Source: CAXSEF01 sp964236695
Lineage (GTDB): Bacteria > Pseudomonadota > Alphaproteobacteria > Acetobacterales > Acetobacteraceae
Length of the DNA: 64,000 nucleotides
Reading direction: 5' to 3'
Assembly (NCBI GenBank): GCA_964236695.1
Contig: CAXSFU010000003.1
Span: forward strand, 1-64,000
The position numbers and the translations under genes are program-made. Numbering within the stretch: position 1 is the stretch's first letter; every line of letters starts with the position of its first letter. The notes under the pieces were generated by a model. The model saw nothing but the letters and a program-made list of their open reading frames with translations. It had not been told where the DNA came from and did no database searches. Positions 8,775-18,214 of this stretch are shown one piece after another.

Positions 8775-9503
8775 ATGAGCCAGGACCTGTCGGGCAGGGT
8801 CGCCGCGGTCACCGGGGCGGCGTCGGGCATCGGCCTCGAATGCGCCCGCGCCATGCTGCGCGCCGGCGCCCGCGTCGTGCTGGTGGACCGGGCCGAGGAC
8901 CGCCTCCGCGAGGCCTGCGCAGAGCTGGGCGAGGGCGCGTCCGCGGTGGTGGTGGACCTGCTGCAGCCGGCGAGCGTCGCCACCATGGTGCCGGCGATCC
9001 TGGAGGCCGCCGGGCAACTCGACATCTTCCACGCCAACGCCGGCTCCTATGTCGGCGGCGACGTGCTCGACGGCGACCCGGACGCCTGGGACCGCATGCT
9101 GAACCTCAACATCAACTCGGTGTTCCGCACCATTCACGCCGTGCTGCCCCACATGGTCGGGCGCGGCACCGGCGACATCATCGTGACCAGCTCGGTCGCA
9201 GGCTTCGTCCCCGTCGTGGTGGAGCCGGTCTACACGGCGTCCAAGCACGCGGTGCAGGCCTTCGTGCACACCCTGCGCCGCCAGGTGATGAAGCACGGCA
9301 TCCGCGTCGGCGAGGTGGCGCCCGGCCCGGTGGTGACCGCCCTGCTGAGCGACTGGCCGAAGGAGAAGCTCGACGACGCCCTGGCCAGGGGCAGCCTGCT
9401 CGAGCCCGTCGAGGTCGCGGAGGCCGTGCTCTTCATGCTCACCCGCCCGCGCAACGTGACGATCCGCGACCTGGTCATCCTCCCCCAGAGCCTCGACCTG
9501 TAG
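8775..9503 (+). CDS. Short-chain dehydrogenase, ribitol 2-dehydrogenase-like
   Basis: 242-residue classical SDR. The NAD(P)-binding motif TGAASGIG is at 13-20, DIFHANAGSYVGG at 83-95, and the catalytic Ser140, Tyr153 and Lys157 appear in VTSSVAG and YTASKHA. The FHANAGxYVGG variant of the usual NNAG motif is what I associate with ribitol dehydrogenases next to sugar transporters. It would oxidise an imported polyol (for example ribitol to ribulose) in the cytoplasm. It lies 72 bp after the permease, probably in the same operon. The substrate is not proven. Confidence 0.82.
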   Translation: MSQDLSGRVAAVTGAASGIGLECARAMLRAGARVVLVDRAEDRLREACAELGEGASAVVVDLLQPASVATMVPAILEAAGQLDIFHANAGSYVGGDVLDGDPDAWDRMLNLNINSVFRTIHAVLPHMVGRGTGDIIVTSSVAGFVPVVVEPVYTASKHAVQAFVHTLRRQVMKHGIRVGEVAPGPVVTALLSDWPKEKLDDALARGSLLEPVEVAEAVLFMLTRPRNVTIRDLVILPQSLDL

Positions 9504-9554
9504 CGGCTGCCATGGGCCTGGGATCGGCTCGCTGAGGCAGGCAGGACAGCAAGC

Positions 9555-9673
9555 GTCTTCTTTTTCTGAAGAAAAAGAAGCAAAAAGACTTTGCAAGTTG
9601 GGGTCCGGGCGCACGGGCGGCTCCGGACCCAATGGGCCAAAGTTCTTTGGTTCTTTCTTTCAAGAAAGAACAT
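9555..9673. repeat. Family A double-hairpin repeat, copy 2 (inverted)
   Basis: Opposite orientation to the other copies. The 10-bp-arm hairpin is at 9557-9580 and the 7-bp-arm hairpin at 9651-9670, with GGCAGG/CCTGCC words outside. It sits between convergent genes (dehydrogenase + and permease -), where a bidirectional terminator would be useful. Confidence 0.8.
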
Positions 9674-9740
9674 GCTTCCTTCCTGCCTTCGCGCAGCAGA
9701 CCGGCGCCGGCAGCGCACGGGGCGACCGGTCCTCCCGGAC

Positions 9741-10952
9741 TCAGCGTCTCTGGTTGTAGACGTCGACGCACACCGCGCCGAGCAGCACGAGGCCCTTGAT
9801 CACCTGCTGGTAGTCGATGCCGATGCCCAGGATCGACATGCCGTTGTTCATCACCCCCATGATGAATGCGCCGACCACCGCGCCCACCACCGTGCCGACG
9901 CCGCCGTAGGCCGAGGCGCCGCCGATGAAGCAGGCCGCGATCACGTCCAGCTCGAAGCCGAGCCCGGCCTTCGGCGTGGCGGTGTTCAGCCTCGCCGCGA
10001 ACACCAGCCCGCCGAGCGCCGCGAGCACCCCCATGTTGACGAAGGTCAGGAACACCAGCCGCTCCGTCTTCACCCCCGACAGCCTGGCCGCCTTCTCGTT
10101 GCCGCCCACCGCATACACCTGCCGCCCGGTGACGGTGCGGTTGGTGGCGAAGGCGTACAGCGCGATCAGCACCAGCATGATGATCAGCACGTTGGGCAGC
10201 CCGCGGTGCGACGCGATCAGCCAGGTGAAGCCCAGGATCACCGCGGCCATCACCACGGTCTTCGCGAGGAACAGCGGGGCAGGCTCCGGCACCAGGTCGT
10301 GGCTGATCTGGCGGGCACGGGTGCGCGCGTTGAGCACCGCCAGCACCGCGACCACCGCCACCCCGAACGCCATCGAGGACAGGTGCAGCCCGGCGGCGTC
10401 CGGCAGCAGCTCGGGGACGAAGCCCGACGAGAGCCGCTGGAACGCCACCGGGAACGGCCCCACCGACTGGCCGCCGAGCACGGTCAGCATCAGCCCCTTG
10501 AACACCAGCATGCCCGCCAGCGTGACGATGAAGGAGGGTATCCTGAAGTAGGCGACCCAGTAGCCCTGCGCCGCCCCGATCGCCCCGCCCGCGACCAGGC
10601 ACGCAAGCCCCGCCAGCACGGAGGGCACGTGGAACTGCACGATCATCACCGCCGCCAGCGCGCCGACGAAGCCCGCCACCGAGCCGACCGAGAGGTCGAT
10701 GTGGCCCGAGACGATCACCAGCAGCATGCCCAGCGCCATGATGACGATGTAGCTGTTCTGCAGGATCAGGTTGGTGAGGTTGAGCGGCCGCAGCAGCGTG
10801 CCGTGCGTCATCACCTCGAAGAACAGCATGATCGCGAACAGCGACAGCAGCATGCCGTAGGAGCGCAGGTTGGTCTTCACCAGCCCCGCGTGGCGGCGCA
10901 GCCCCGGCCCCGCCAGGACCGGCTCGCCCGGCACCACCACCTGCTCGCTCAT
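9741..10952 (-). CDS. gguB: Multiple-sugar ABC transporter permease (GguB/MmsB type)
   Basis: 403-residue inner-membrane permease of the RbsC/XylH family. It shows the GguB-like start region (LRSYGMLLSLFAIMLFFE), IVSGHIDLSVGSVAGFVGA, FRIPSFIVTLAGMLVFKG, AVGGNEKAARLSGV, and a C-terminal FIGGASAYGGVGTVVGA. It is the third gene of chvE-gguA-gguB on the minus strand. Its ATG (10952) overlaps the gguA stop by 4 bp (ATGA). The family imports aldoses such as arabinose, galactose and glucose with a ChvE-type binding protein. Confidence 0.9.
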   Translation of the reverse strand: MSEQVVVPGEPVLAGPGLRRHAGLVKTNLRSYGMLLSLFAIMLFFEVMTHGTLLRPLNLTNLILQNSYIVIMALGMLLVIVSGHIDLSVGSVAGFVGALAAVMIVQFHVPSVLAGLACLVAGGAIGAAQGYWVAYFRIPSFIVTLAGMLVFKGLMLTVLGGQSVGPFPVAFQRLSSGFVPELLPDAAGLHLSSMAFGVAVVAVLAVLNARTRARQISHDLVPEPAPLFLAKTVVMAAVILGFTWLIASHRGLPNVLIIMLVLIALYAFATNRTVTGRQVYAVGGNEKAARLSGVKTERLVFLTFVNMGVLAALGGLVFAARLNTATPKAGLGFELDVIAACFIGGASAYGGVGTVVGAVVGAFIMGVMNNGMSILGIGIDYQQVIKGLVLLGAVCVDVYNQRR

Positions 10953-12484
10953 CGCACGCCCTCCCCCTTGTTCATGATGGCGCGCATGATCCGCTCCTGG
11001 GTGGCCTCGGCGGCCGCGAACTCTGCGACGAAGCGCCCCTCCGCCATCACGCACAGCCGGTCGCACAGGCCCAGCAGCTCCGGCATCTCCGACGAGATCA
11101 CCACCACGCCCTTGCCGCCGTCGGCCAGCGCCTGGATGATCTGGTAGATTTCGTATTTCGCCCCGACGTCGATGCCGCGCGTCGGCTCGTCGAGGATCAG
11201 CACCTCCGGGCCGGAGAACAGCCACTTCGACAGCACCACCTTCTGCTGGTTGCCGCCCGACAGCGTGCCGCTGTCCTGGAACACGCTGGCGCAGCGGATG
11301 CGCATCCGCGCGCGGAATCCCTCCGCGACCCTCATCTCCGCCATGTCGTCGATCACCTGGCGGCGCGACACGCCGCCGGGGTTGGCCAGGCTGACGTTCT
11401 TGCGGATGTCCTGGCCGAGCAGCAGCCCGAGGTGCTTGCGGTCCTCCGTGACGTAGGCCAGCCCCGCCGCGATGGCGCGCGGCACCGTCGAGAGGTCGAC
11501 CACGCGCCCGTCCATGCGCGCCTCCCCGGTGACGTTGCGCCCGTAGGAGCGCCCGAACACGCTCATCGCGAACTCGGTGCGCCCCGCGCCCATCAGCCCG
11601 GCGATGCCGACGATCTCGCCGCGCCGCACGTGGAAGCTCGCGTCGTGCACCACGCGCCGCCCCGGGTGCAGCGGGTGGTCCACCGACCAGCCGCGCACCT
11701 CGAACACCGTCCCGCCGATGCGCGGCGTGCGCGCGGGGTAGCGGCTGTCCAGGTCGCGGTCGACCATCTTGCGGATGATGTCGTCCTCCGCCACCGGCCC
11801 GGCGCGGCAGTCCAGCGTCTCGACCGTGCGCCCGTCGCGCAGCACGGTGATCCGGTCGGCGACGTGCGAGATCTCGTTCAGCTTGTGCGAGATCAGGATC
11901 GACGAGATGCCCTGCGCGCGGAACTCCACGAGCAGGTCGAGCAGCGCCCGGCTGTCGCGCTCGTTGAGGCTGGCGGTCGGCTCGTCCAGGATCAGCAGCC
12001 GCACCTCCTTGGACAGCGCCTTGGCGATCTCCACGAGCTGCTGCTTGCCCACCCCGATGTCGGTGACCCGCGTGTCCGGCGACTCCTCGAGCCCCACCTT
12101 GGCGAGCAGCGCCTTCGCCCGCCGCCACATTGCGTCGCGGTCGATCACCCCGAAGCGGCCCGGCGCGTTGCTGAGGAAGATGTTCTCCGCCAGCGAGAGC
12201 AGCGGGATCAGCGCCAGCTCCTGGTGGATGATGATGATCCCCAGCGTCTCGGAGTCGTTGATGGTCCGGAACGTGCGCTCAACCCCGTCGTAGACGATAC
12301 CGCCCTCGTAGCTGCCGTGCGGGTACACGCCGCTCAGCACCTTCATCAGCGTGGACTTGCCGGCGCCGTTCTCGCCGACCACGGCATGGATCTCGCCGCG
12401 CCGCACCGACAGCGTCACGTCGCGCAGCGCCGCCACCGCCCCGAAGCTCTTGCGGATGCCGCGCATCTCCAGGATGTCGTCCAT
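10949..12484 (-). CDS. gguA: Multiple-sugar ABC transporter ATP-binding protein (GguA/MmsA type)
   Basis: 511-residue ATPase with two nucleotide-binding domains. The N-domain has Walker A GENGAGKST and LILDEPTASLNERDS. The C-domain has a degenerate P-loop (GLMGAGRTEFAMSVFG), an intact signature LSGGNQQKVVLSKWL and LILDEPTRGIDVGAK. IIIIHQELALIP is typical of the GguA/XylG group. ATG 12484 begins the conserved MDDILEMRGIRKSFG; upstream in-frame sequence is repeat copy A3. It powers the ChvE-GguB transporter. Confidence 0.93.
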   Translation of the reverse strand: MDDILEMRGIRKSFGAVAALRDVTLSVRRGEIHAVVGENGAGKSTLMKVLSGVYPHGSYEGGIVYDGVERTFRTINDSETLGIIIIHQELALIPLLSLAENIFLSNAPGRFGVIDRDAMWRRAKALLAKVGLEESPDTRVTDIGVGKQQLVEIAKALSKEVRLLILDEPTASLNERDSRALLDLLVEFRAQGISSILISHKLNEISHVADRITVLRDGRTVETLDCRAGPVAEDDIIRKMVDRDLDSRYPARTPRIGGTVFEVRGWSVDHPLHPGRRVVHDASFHVRRGEIVGIAGLMGAGRTEFAMSVFGRSYGRNVTGEARMDGRVVDLSTVPRAIAAGLAYVTEDRKHLGLLLGQDIRKNVSLANPGGVSRRQVIDDMAEMRVAEGFRARMRIRCASVFQDSGTLSGGNQQKVVLSKWLFSGPEVLILDEPTRGIDVGAKYEIYQIIQALADGGKGVVVISSEMPELLGLCDRLCVMAEGRFVAEFAAAEATQERIMRAIMNKGEGVR

Positions 12485-12529
12485 CGCCCCTCCCTGCGTC
12501 GTCCGCCCCGGCAAAGGAGAAAGAAAGCA

Positions 12530-12650
12530 AATTTTTTCTTGAAAGAAAGAACCGAAGAACTTTGCCCGTTGGGGTCCGTGCCACGCACGCTGCACAGGAC
12601 GCTTAACGGAGAAAGTCTTTTTGCTTCTTTTTCTTCAGAAAAAGAAGGCC
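12530..12650. repeat. Family A double-hairpin repeat, copy 3
   Basis: Lies between chvE and gguA within the minus-strand transporter operon. Hairpin 2 at 12624-12647 is intact (10-bp arms, TTCA loop). Hairpin 1 near 12533-12552 has a degraded left arm. It may attenuate or process the transcript so that chvE is made in excess over gguAB. Confidence 0.78.
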
Positions 12651-12675
12651 TTGCTTTCTTCCTCTCCGGAAGCCC

Positions 12676-13737
12676 TCAGGCGAGCTGCGCCTTGGTGTAG
12701 TACCCGCTGCCGACCAGGACCGGCTCCCAGTTGCTGCGGTCGACGATGACCGGCTTGAGCAGGTAGGCCGGCACGACCTTGACGCCGTTGTTGTAGGTCG
12801 TGGTGTCGTTGACCTTGACCGGGCTGCCGGACAGCAGCGCGTCGACCATGTCCGCGGTGACGCGCGCCAGGTCGCGGGTGTCCTTGAAGATCGTCGAGTA
12901 CTGCTCGCCGGCGATGATCGACTTCACCGACGGGATCTCCGCGTCCTGTCCGCTGACCAGCGGCATCGTCATGCCGCCGCTGCCGTAGCCGACGCCCTTG
13001 AGCGAGGACAGCACGCCGATCGAGATGCCGTCGTACGGCGAGAGCACGGCGTCGAGCCTGCGGTCGGAGTAGTAGGCGCTCAGCAGGTTGTCCATGCGCG
13101 CCTGGGCGGTGGCGCCGTCCCAGCGCAGCGTCGAGACGTGGTCCATGCCCATCTGCCCGCTGGGCACCGCCAGCTTCTTCGCGTCGAGCAGCGGCCTGAG
13201 CACCGACATCGCGCCGTCGTAGAAGAAGTATGCGTTGTTGTCGTCGGGCGAGCCGCCGAACAGCTCGATGTTGAACGGCCCGGGCGCCTCGGGCAGCTTC
13301 AGCCCGCCGGTCAGCGACGTCGCCTGCAGCACGCCGACCTGGAAGTTGTCGAAGGTCGCGTAGTAGTCGACGTGCGGCGTGTTGCGGATCAGGCGGTCGT
13401 AGGCGATCACCTTGGTGCCCGCCGCCGCGGCCTGCGACAGCACGTCGGTGAGCGTGGTGCCGTCGATCGAGGCGATGACCAGGACCTTGGCGCCCTCGGT
13501 CAGCATGTTCTCGATCTGCGCCAGCTGGTTGGGCACGTCGTCCTCTGCATACTGCAGGTTGACGGCGTAGCCGCGCTGCTTGAGCACCTTGGAGATGTTG
13601 TCCCCGTCGGCGATCCACCGCGCCGACGACTTGGTCGGCATCGCGATGCCCACGGTGCCCTTGCCCTGCGCCCGCGCGGGACGGGCGAGTGCCGCGGCAC
13701 CCAGCATCGAGGCGGTCAGGAACGTCCTGCGTTTCAT
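12676..13737 (-). CDS. chvE: ChvE-type periplasmic aldose-binding protein
   Basis: 353-residue solute-binding protein. The N-terminus MKRRTFLTASMLGAAALARPARAQ has a twin-arginine-like motif and an ARA-type cleavage site. The mature part reads KGTVGIAMPTKSSARWIADGDN, followed by AEDDVPNQLAQIENMLTEGAK, KVIAYDRLI, VLSPYDGISIG, GQDAEIPSVKSI and GEQYSTIFKDTRDLA, the pattern of ChvE/MmsE proteins. In Agrobacterium ChvE binds arabinose, galactose and other aldoses. It is the first gene of the minus-strand transporter operon. ATG 13737 is chosen because the signal peptide starts there. Confidence 0.92.
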   Translation of the reverse strand: MKRRTFLTASMLGAAALARPARAQGKGTVGIAMPTKSSARWIADGDNISKVLKQRGYAVNLQYAEDDVPNQLAQIENMLTEGAKVLVIASIDGTTLTDVLSQAAAAGTKVIAYDRLIRNTPHVDYYATFDNFQVGVLQATSLTGGLKLPEAPGPFNIELFGGSPDDNNAYFFYDGAMSVLRPLLDAKKLAVPSGQMGMDHVSTLRWDGATAQARMDNLLSAYYSDRRLDAVLSPYDGISIGVLSSLKGVGYGSGGMTMPLVSGQDAEIPSVKSIIAGEQYSTIFKDTRDLARVTADMVDALLSGSPVKVNDTTTYNNGVKVVPAYLLKPVIVDRSNWEPVLVGSGYYTKAQLA

Positions 13738-13774
13738 CGTCTCTCTCCCCTGGTCTTTTGGTCTCGTTGTAGCG

Positions 13775-13890
13775 TCAGAACGGCTCGGCGTCGGCAAAAT
13801 CCTCCACCACCCGACGGCGCCCCAGCATGAAGGCGTCCGCCACGTGGACCAGCGGCGCCAGGTCGACGTCCGATCCGCCGCCCGACAGGA
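13775..13890 (-). pseudogene. C-terminal stump of an aldose 1-dehydrogenase-like (Gfo/Idh) gene
   Basis: Read on the minus strand, the ~38 codons ending at TGA 13775-13777 give SDVDLAPLVHVADAFMLG and then RRRVVEDFADAEPF. This resembles the C-terminal tail I recall for galactose/L-arabinose 1-dehydrogenases of the Gfo/Idh family, written from memory and not searched. No start or upstream part is present: within ~8 bases the frame runs into family A repeat copy 4, and the next gene upstream is a complete dehydratase. The expected first enzyme of the arabinose route therefore appears truncated here. Chance similarity is possible. Confidence 0.5.
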
Positions 13891-13897
13891 AGAAAGC

Positions 13898-14018
13898 GAG
13901 TTCTTTCTTGAAAGAAAGAACCAAAGAACTTTTGCCAGTTGGAGTCCGGGACGCAGGCGCGTCTTGAACTTTTAGTAATAAAGTCTTTTTGCTTCTTTTT
14001 CTTCAGAAAAAGAAGACG
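13898..14018. repeat. Family A double-hairpin repeat, copy 4
   Basis: Hairpin 1 at 13901-13920 and hairpin 2 at 13992-14015, both with perfect arms. It lies between the keto-deoxyarabonate dehydratase gene and chvE and directly abuts the truncated aldose dehydrogenase stump. Confidence 0.85.
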
Positions 14019-14077
14019 CTTGCTTGCTTTCGCCACAACCCGCGAACGCTCCCCCTGCAACAGCCCCATGATGCCCC

Positions 14078-14998
14078 CTAGCGCCCCCAGCGCAGCACCA
14101 GCGGGTCCAGCCGGCGCGCGATCGTCAGCAGCCCCGCCCGGGTCGCGGGATGCAGCGGCGCCAGCGGCGCGCGCACCGCGTCCGAGGCGATCACGCCGCC
14201 TTCCGCCATCAGCACCTTGCACGCCAGCAGGCCGCACTGCCGGTTCTCGAAGTTGATCAGCGGCAGCCAGCGCGCATACGCCGCCGCGGCGTCCTCGGCG
14301 CGGCCGTCGAACCAGGCGTCGGTGACGGCGCGGATGCCGTCGGGGTAGGCGCCGCCGGTCATCGCCCCGGTGGCGCCGGCTTCCAGGTCCGCCATGAGTG
14401 TGATCGCCTCCTCGCCGTCCCACGGGCCCTCGACCGCGGCCCCGCCCAGCTCGATCAGGCGGCGCAGCTTGTCCGCCGCCTGCGCCACCTCGACCTTGAA
14501 GTAGGCGACGTGCTCCACCTCGCGGGCGAGCTGCGCCAGGAAGCCGGCCGAGAGCGGCGTGCCCGCCACCGGCGCGTCCTGGACCATGACCGGGATGCCG
14601 ACCGCGTCCGACACGGCCTGGAAGAAGCCGCGCACGCCGACCTCCGGCACCCGGATCGTGGCGCCGTGGTAGGGCGGCATCACCATGACCATCGCGGCGC
14701 CGGCGTCCTGCGCCTGGCGGGAGCGGGCGGCGCAGAGTGCCGAGGAGAAATGCGTGGTGGTGACGATCACCGGCACCCGCCCGGCGACGTGCTCCAGCAC
14801 GCAGCGCATCACCCGGTCGCGCTCCTCGTCGCTCAGAACGAACTGCTCGGAGAAGTTGGCGAGGATGCACAGGCCGTGCGAGCCGGCGTCGATCATGAAG
14901 TCGACGCAGCGCCGCTGCCCGTCGAGGTCCAGGGCGCCGCGCGCGTCGAACACGGTGGGCGCCACGGGGAAGACGCCGCGATACGGGCCTGCGTGCAT
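14078..14998 (-). CDS. L-2-keto-3-deoxyarabonate dehydratase (DHDPS/NAL family)
   Basis: 306-residue class I aldolase-fold enzyme. It starts GPYRGVFPVAPTVFDARGALD, has VIVTTTHFSS and VMVMPPYHGAT, and carries the Schiff-base lysine K168 in HVAYFKVEVAQ, with QDAPVAGTPLS preceding it. Neighbouring L-arabonate dehydratase and ketoglutarate-semialdehyde dehydrogenase point to the Azospirillum-type pathway step from L-2-keto-3-deoxyarabonate to 2-ketoglutarate semialdehyde. D-glucarate- or galactarate-derived substrates are the main alternative. ATG 14998 is 8 bp after the stop of the upstream dehydratase gene, so the two are co-transcribed. Confidence 0.85.
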   Translation of the reverse strand: MHAGPYRGVFPVAPTVFDARGALDLDGQRRCVDFMIDAGSHGLCILANFSEQFVLSDEERDRVMRCVLEHVAGRVPVIVTTTHFSSALCAARSRQAQDAGAAMVMVMPPYHGATIRVPEVGVRGFFQAVSDAVGIPVMVQDAPVAGTPLSAGFLAQLAREVEHVAYFKVEVAQAADKLRRLIELGGAAVEGPWDGEEAITLMADLEAGATGAMTGGAYPDGIRAVTDAWFDGRAEDAAAAYARWLPLINFENRQCGLLACKVLMAEGGVIASDAVRAPLAPLHPATRAGLLTIARRLDPLVLRWGR

Positions 14999-15006
14999 CG
15001 GCCGCC

Positions 15007-16749
<1,743 letters not shown>

Positions 16750-16827
16750 CGCCTCGTCTCCCCCCCGTCGCTCCCGTCGGGCGGGACGATCGTTGCGACC
16801 GGACTACGGGGGTGCAACTCCCGTGTA

Positions 16828-16839
16828 AACACCGGTGTT
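16828..16839. promoter_or_regulatory. 12-bp palindrome in the divergent araC-lysR gap, candidate LysR operator
   Basis: AACACCGGTGTT is a perfect inverted repeat, 79 bp upstream of the dehydratase start and 106 bp upstream of the LysR start. Divergent LysR genes usually bind such a site in the shared promoter. The assignment is inferred from position only. Confidence 0.5.
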
Positions 16840-16944
16840 CCTCGCCAGGCATACCAGTTTCGGCATGGCCCGCTTCCGGCCGTGACCAGGGACCGTGACC
16901 AGAAGGCCGCGACCGGCGGTCCGTGACCCGGGAGACGACACGCC

Positions 16945-17889
16945 ATGCTGCGCAGCGACCTGCTGGCCCGCACGCCCCTGAAGCTGCGCCACCTGCAGCT
17001 GCTCGTGGCGCTCGACGAGACACGCACCCTGGCGCGCGCGGCGCAGCGCCTGCGCACCACCCAGCCGGCCGCCTCGCGCCAGCTCGCCGAGATCGAGGCG
17101 ATCGCCGGCGTCGCGATCTTCGACCGCCTGCCGCGCGGCCTGAGCCCGAACGGCTACGGCGAGGTGATGCTGCGCCGCGCCCGGATCGCGCTCACCGAGC
17201 TGTCGCTGGCCGCCGCCGAGCTCGACGAGATGCGCTCCGGCCGGAGCGGCAGCGTGGCGCTCGGCGCCGTCACCGCGCCCGCGCTCGACACCCTGGTGCC
17301 GGTGCTGTCCGCGCTGCAGCGCAGCCACCCCCAGCTCAGGCTCGCCGTGCAGGTCGACACCAGCCCGGCGCTGATCCGCGCCCTGGGGGAAAGCCGGCTC
17401 GACTTCGCCCTCGCCCGCATCCCGCCCGACGTCGACGCCCGCGCCCTGCACTACCGCGAGGTCGCCGAGGAGGAGCTCGTGTTCCTGGTGCGCGCCGGCC
17501 ACCCGCTGCTGGACCGCCCCGGCCTGACGCTCGCCGGCCTGGCCGAGCTGTCCTGGGTGCTGCAGCCGCCCGGCACGCTGCTGCGCAAGCGCGTCGACCT
17601 GGCGTTCCGCGCCGCCGGCCTCGCGCCGCCGACCCGGGTGCTGGACACCCCGTCCGTGGTGCTGACGCTCGCCTCGATCCTGCGCGGCGACGCCGTGGCC
17701 GTGCTCAGCGCCTCCGTCGGCGCGCTGTTCGGGCCGGACGGGCCGGTCCGGCGCCTGCCCCCGCTCGCGGACGCCCCGCGCATCGAGGTCGAGCCGTTCG
17801 GCCTGATCCACCAGCGCGACCGGCCGTTCTCGCCGGCGGCGCAGCTCGTGTTCTCCGCGGTCGAGGCAGCGCTGTTCGGGAAAGCGTGA
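16945..17889 (+). CDS. LysR-family regulator, GbpR-like
   Basis: 314-residue LysR regulator. The N-terminal winged HTH spans ~14-75 (LKLRHLQLLVALDETRTLARAAQRL, TTQPAASRQLAEIE). The effector domain follows with GSVALGAVTAPALD and DFALARIPPDVDA. It resembles GbpR, the regulator next to ChvE-type sugar-uptake genes. It is divergent from the arabonate dehydratase operon and upstream of the semialdehyde dehydrogenase, so it probably controls both arms in response to the sugar or its acid. ATG 16945 starts the HTH domain. Confidence 0.88.
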   Translation: MLRSDLLARTPLKLRHLQLLVALDETRTLARAAQRLRTTQPAASRQLAEIEAIAGVAIFDRLPRGLSPNGYGEVMLRRARIALTELSLAAAELDEMRSGRSGSVALGAVTAPALDTLVPVLSALQRSHPQLRLAVQVDTSPALIRALGESRLDFALARIPPDVDARALHYREVAEEELVFLVRAGHPLLDRPGLTLAGLAELSWVLQPPGTLLRKRVDLAFRAAGLAPPTRVLDTPSVVLTLASILRGDAVAVLSASVGALFGPDGPVRRLPPLADAPRIEVEPFGLIHQRDRPFSPAAQLVFSAVEAALFGKA

Positions 17890-17893
17890 AGCC

Positions 17894-18083
17894 AGGAAGC
17901 AAGGTTGAGGCTCTGCCTCAAACTCCGCCAAAGGCAAGCCTTTGGAATCCACTTCCTAAGTCAAGGGATCAAAGGGCCTCATGGCCCTTTGCGGGTCTGG
18001 GCGTAGCTGCCAAAGGTTCCGACGATCCGCTTGGATCGTTGGAATGCCAGCGGAGGGAGAGCCCAGCCTTGCTTGCTGCCTGC
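17894..18083. repeat. Family B palindromic repeat, copy 3 (long form)
   Basis: Right after the LysR gene. It holds CCAAAGGCAAGCCTTTGG (8-bp arms), CAAAGGGCC/GGCCCTTTG around TCAT, and the extended module with CGACGATCCGCTTGGATCG. Ends are GGAAGCAAGG and CCTTGCTTGC. It fills most of the 325-bp gap before the dehydrogenase; the remaining ~130 bp show no gene. Confidence 0.85.
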
Positions 18084-18214
18084 CATGCCGCAACGCGCAT
18101 GGGTCGCGGCGCAAACGGCGATGGCCAGCCCGGGCCCGGCTGGCTAAGCCTGCGCGGCAGGGCGGCCGTGCCCGGAGCCTCCGGCCCTGCCTCCTTCCTG
18201 CAAGGATCGCGTCC

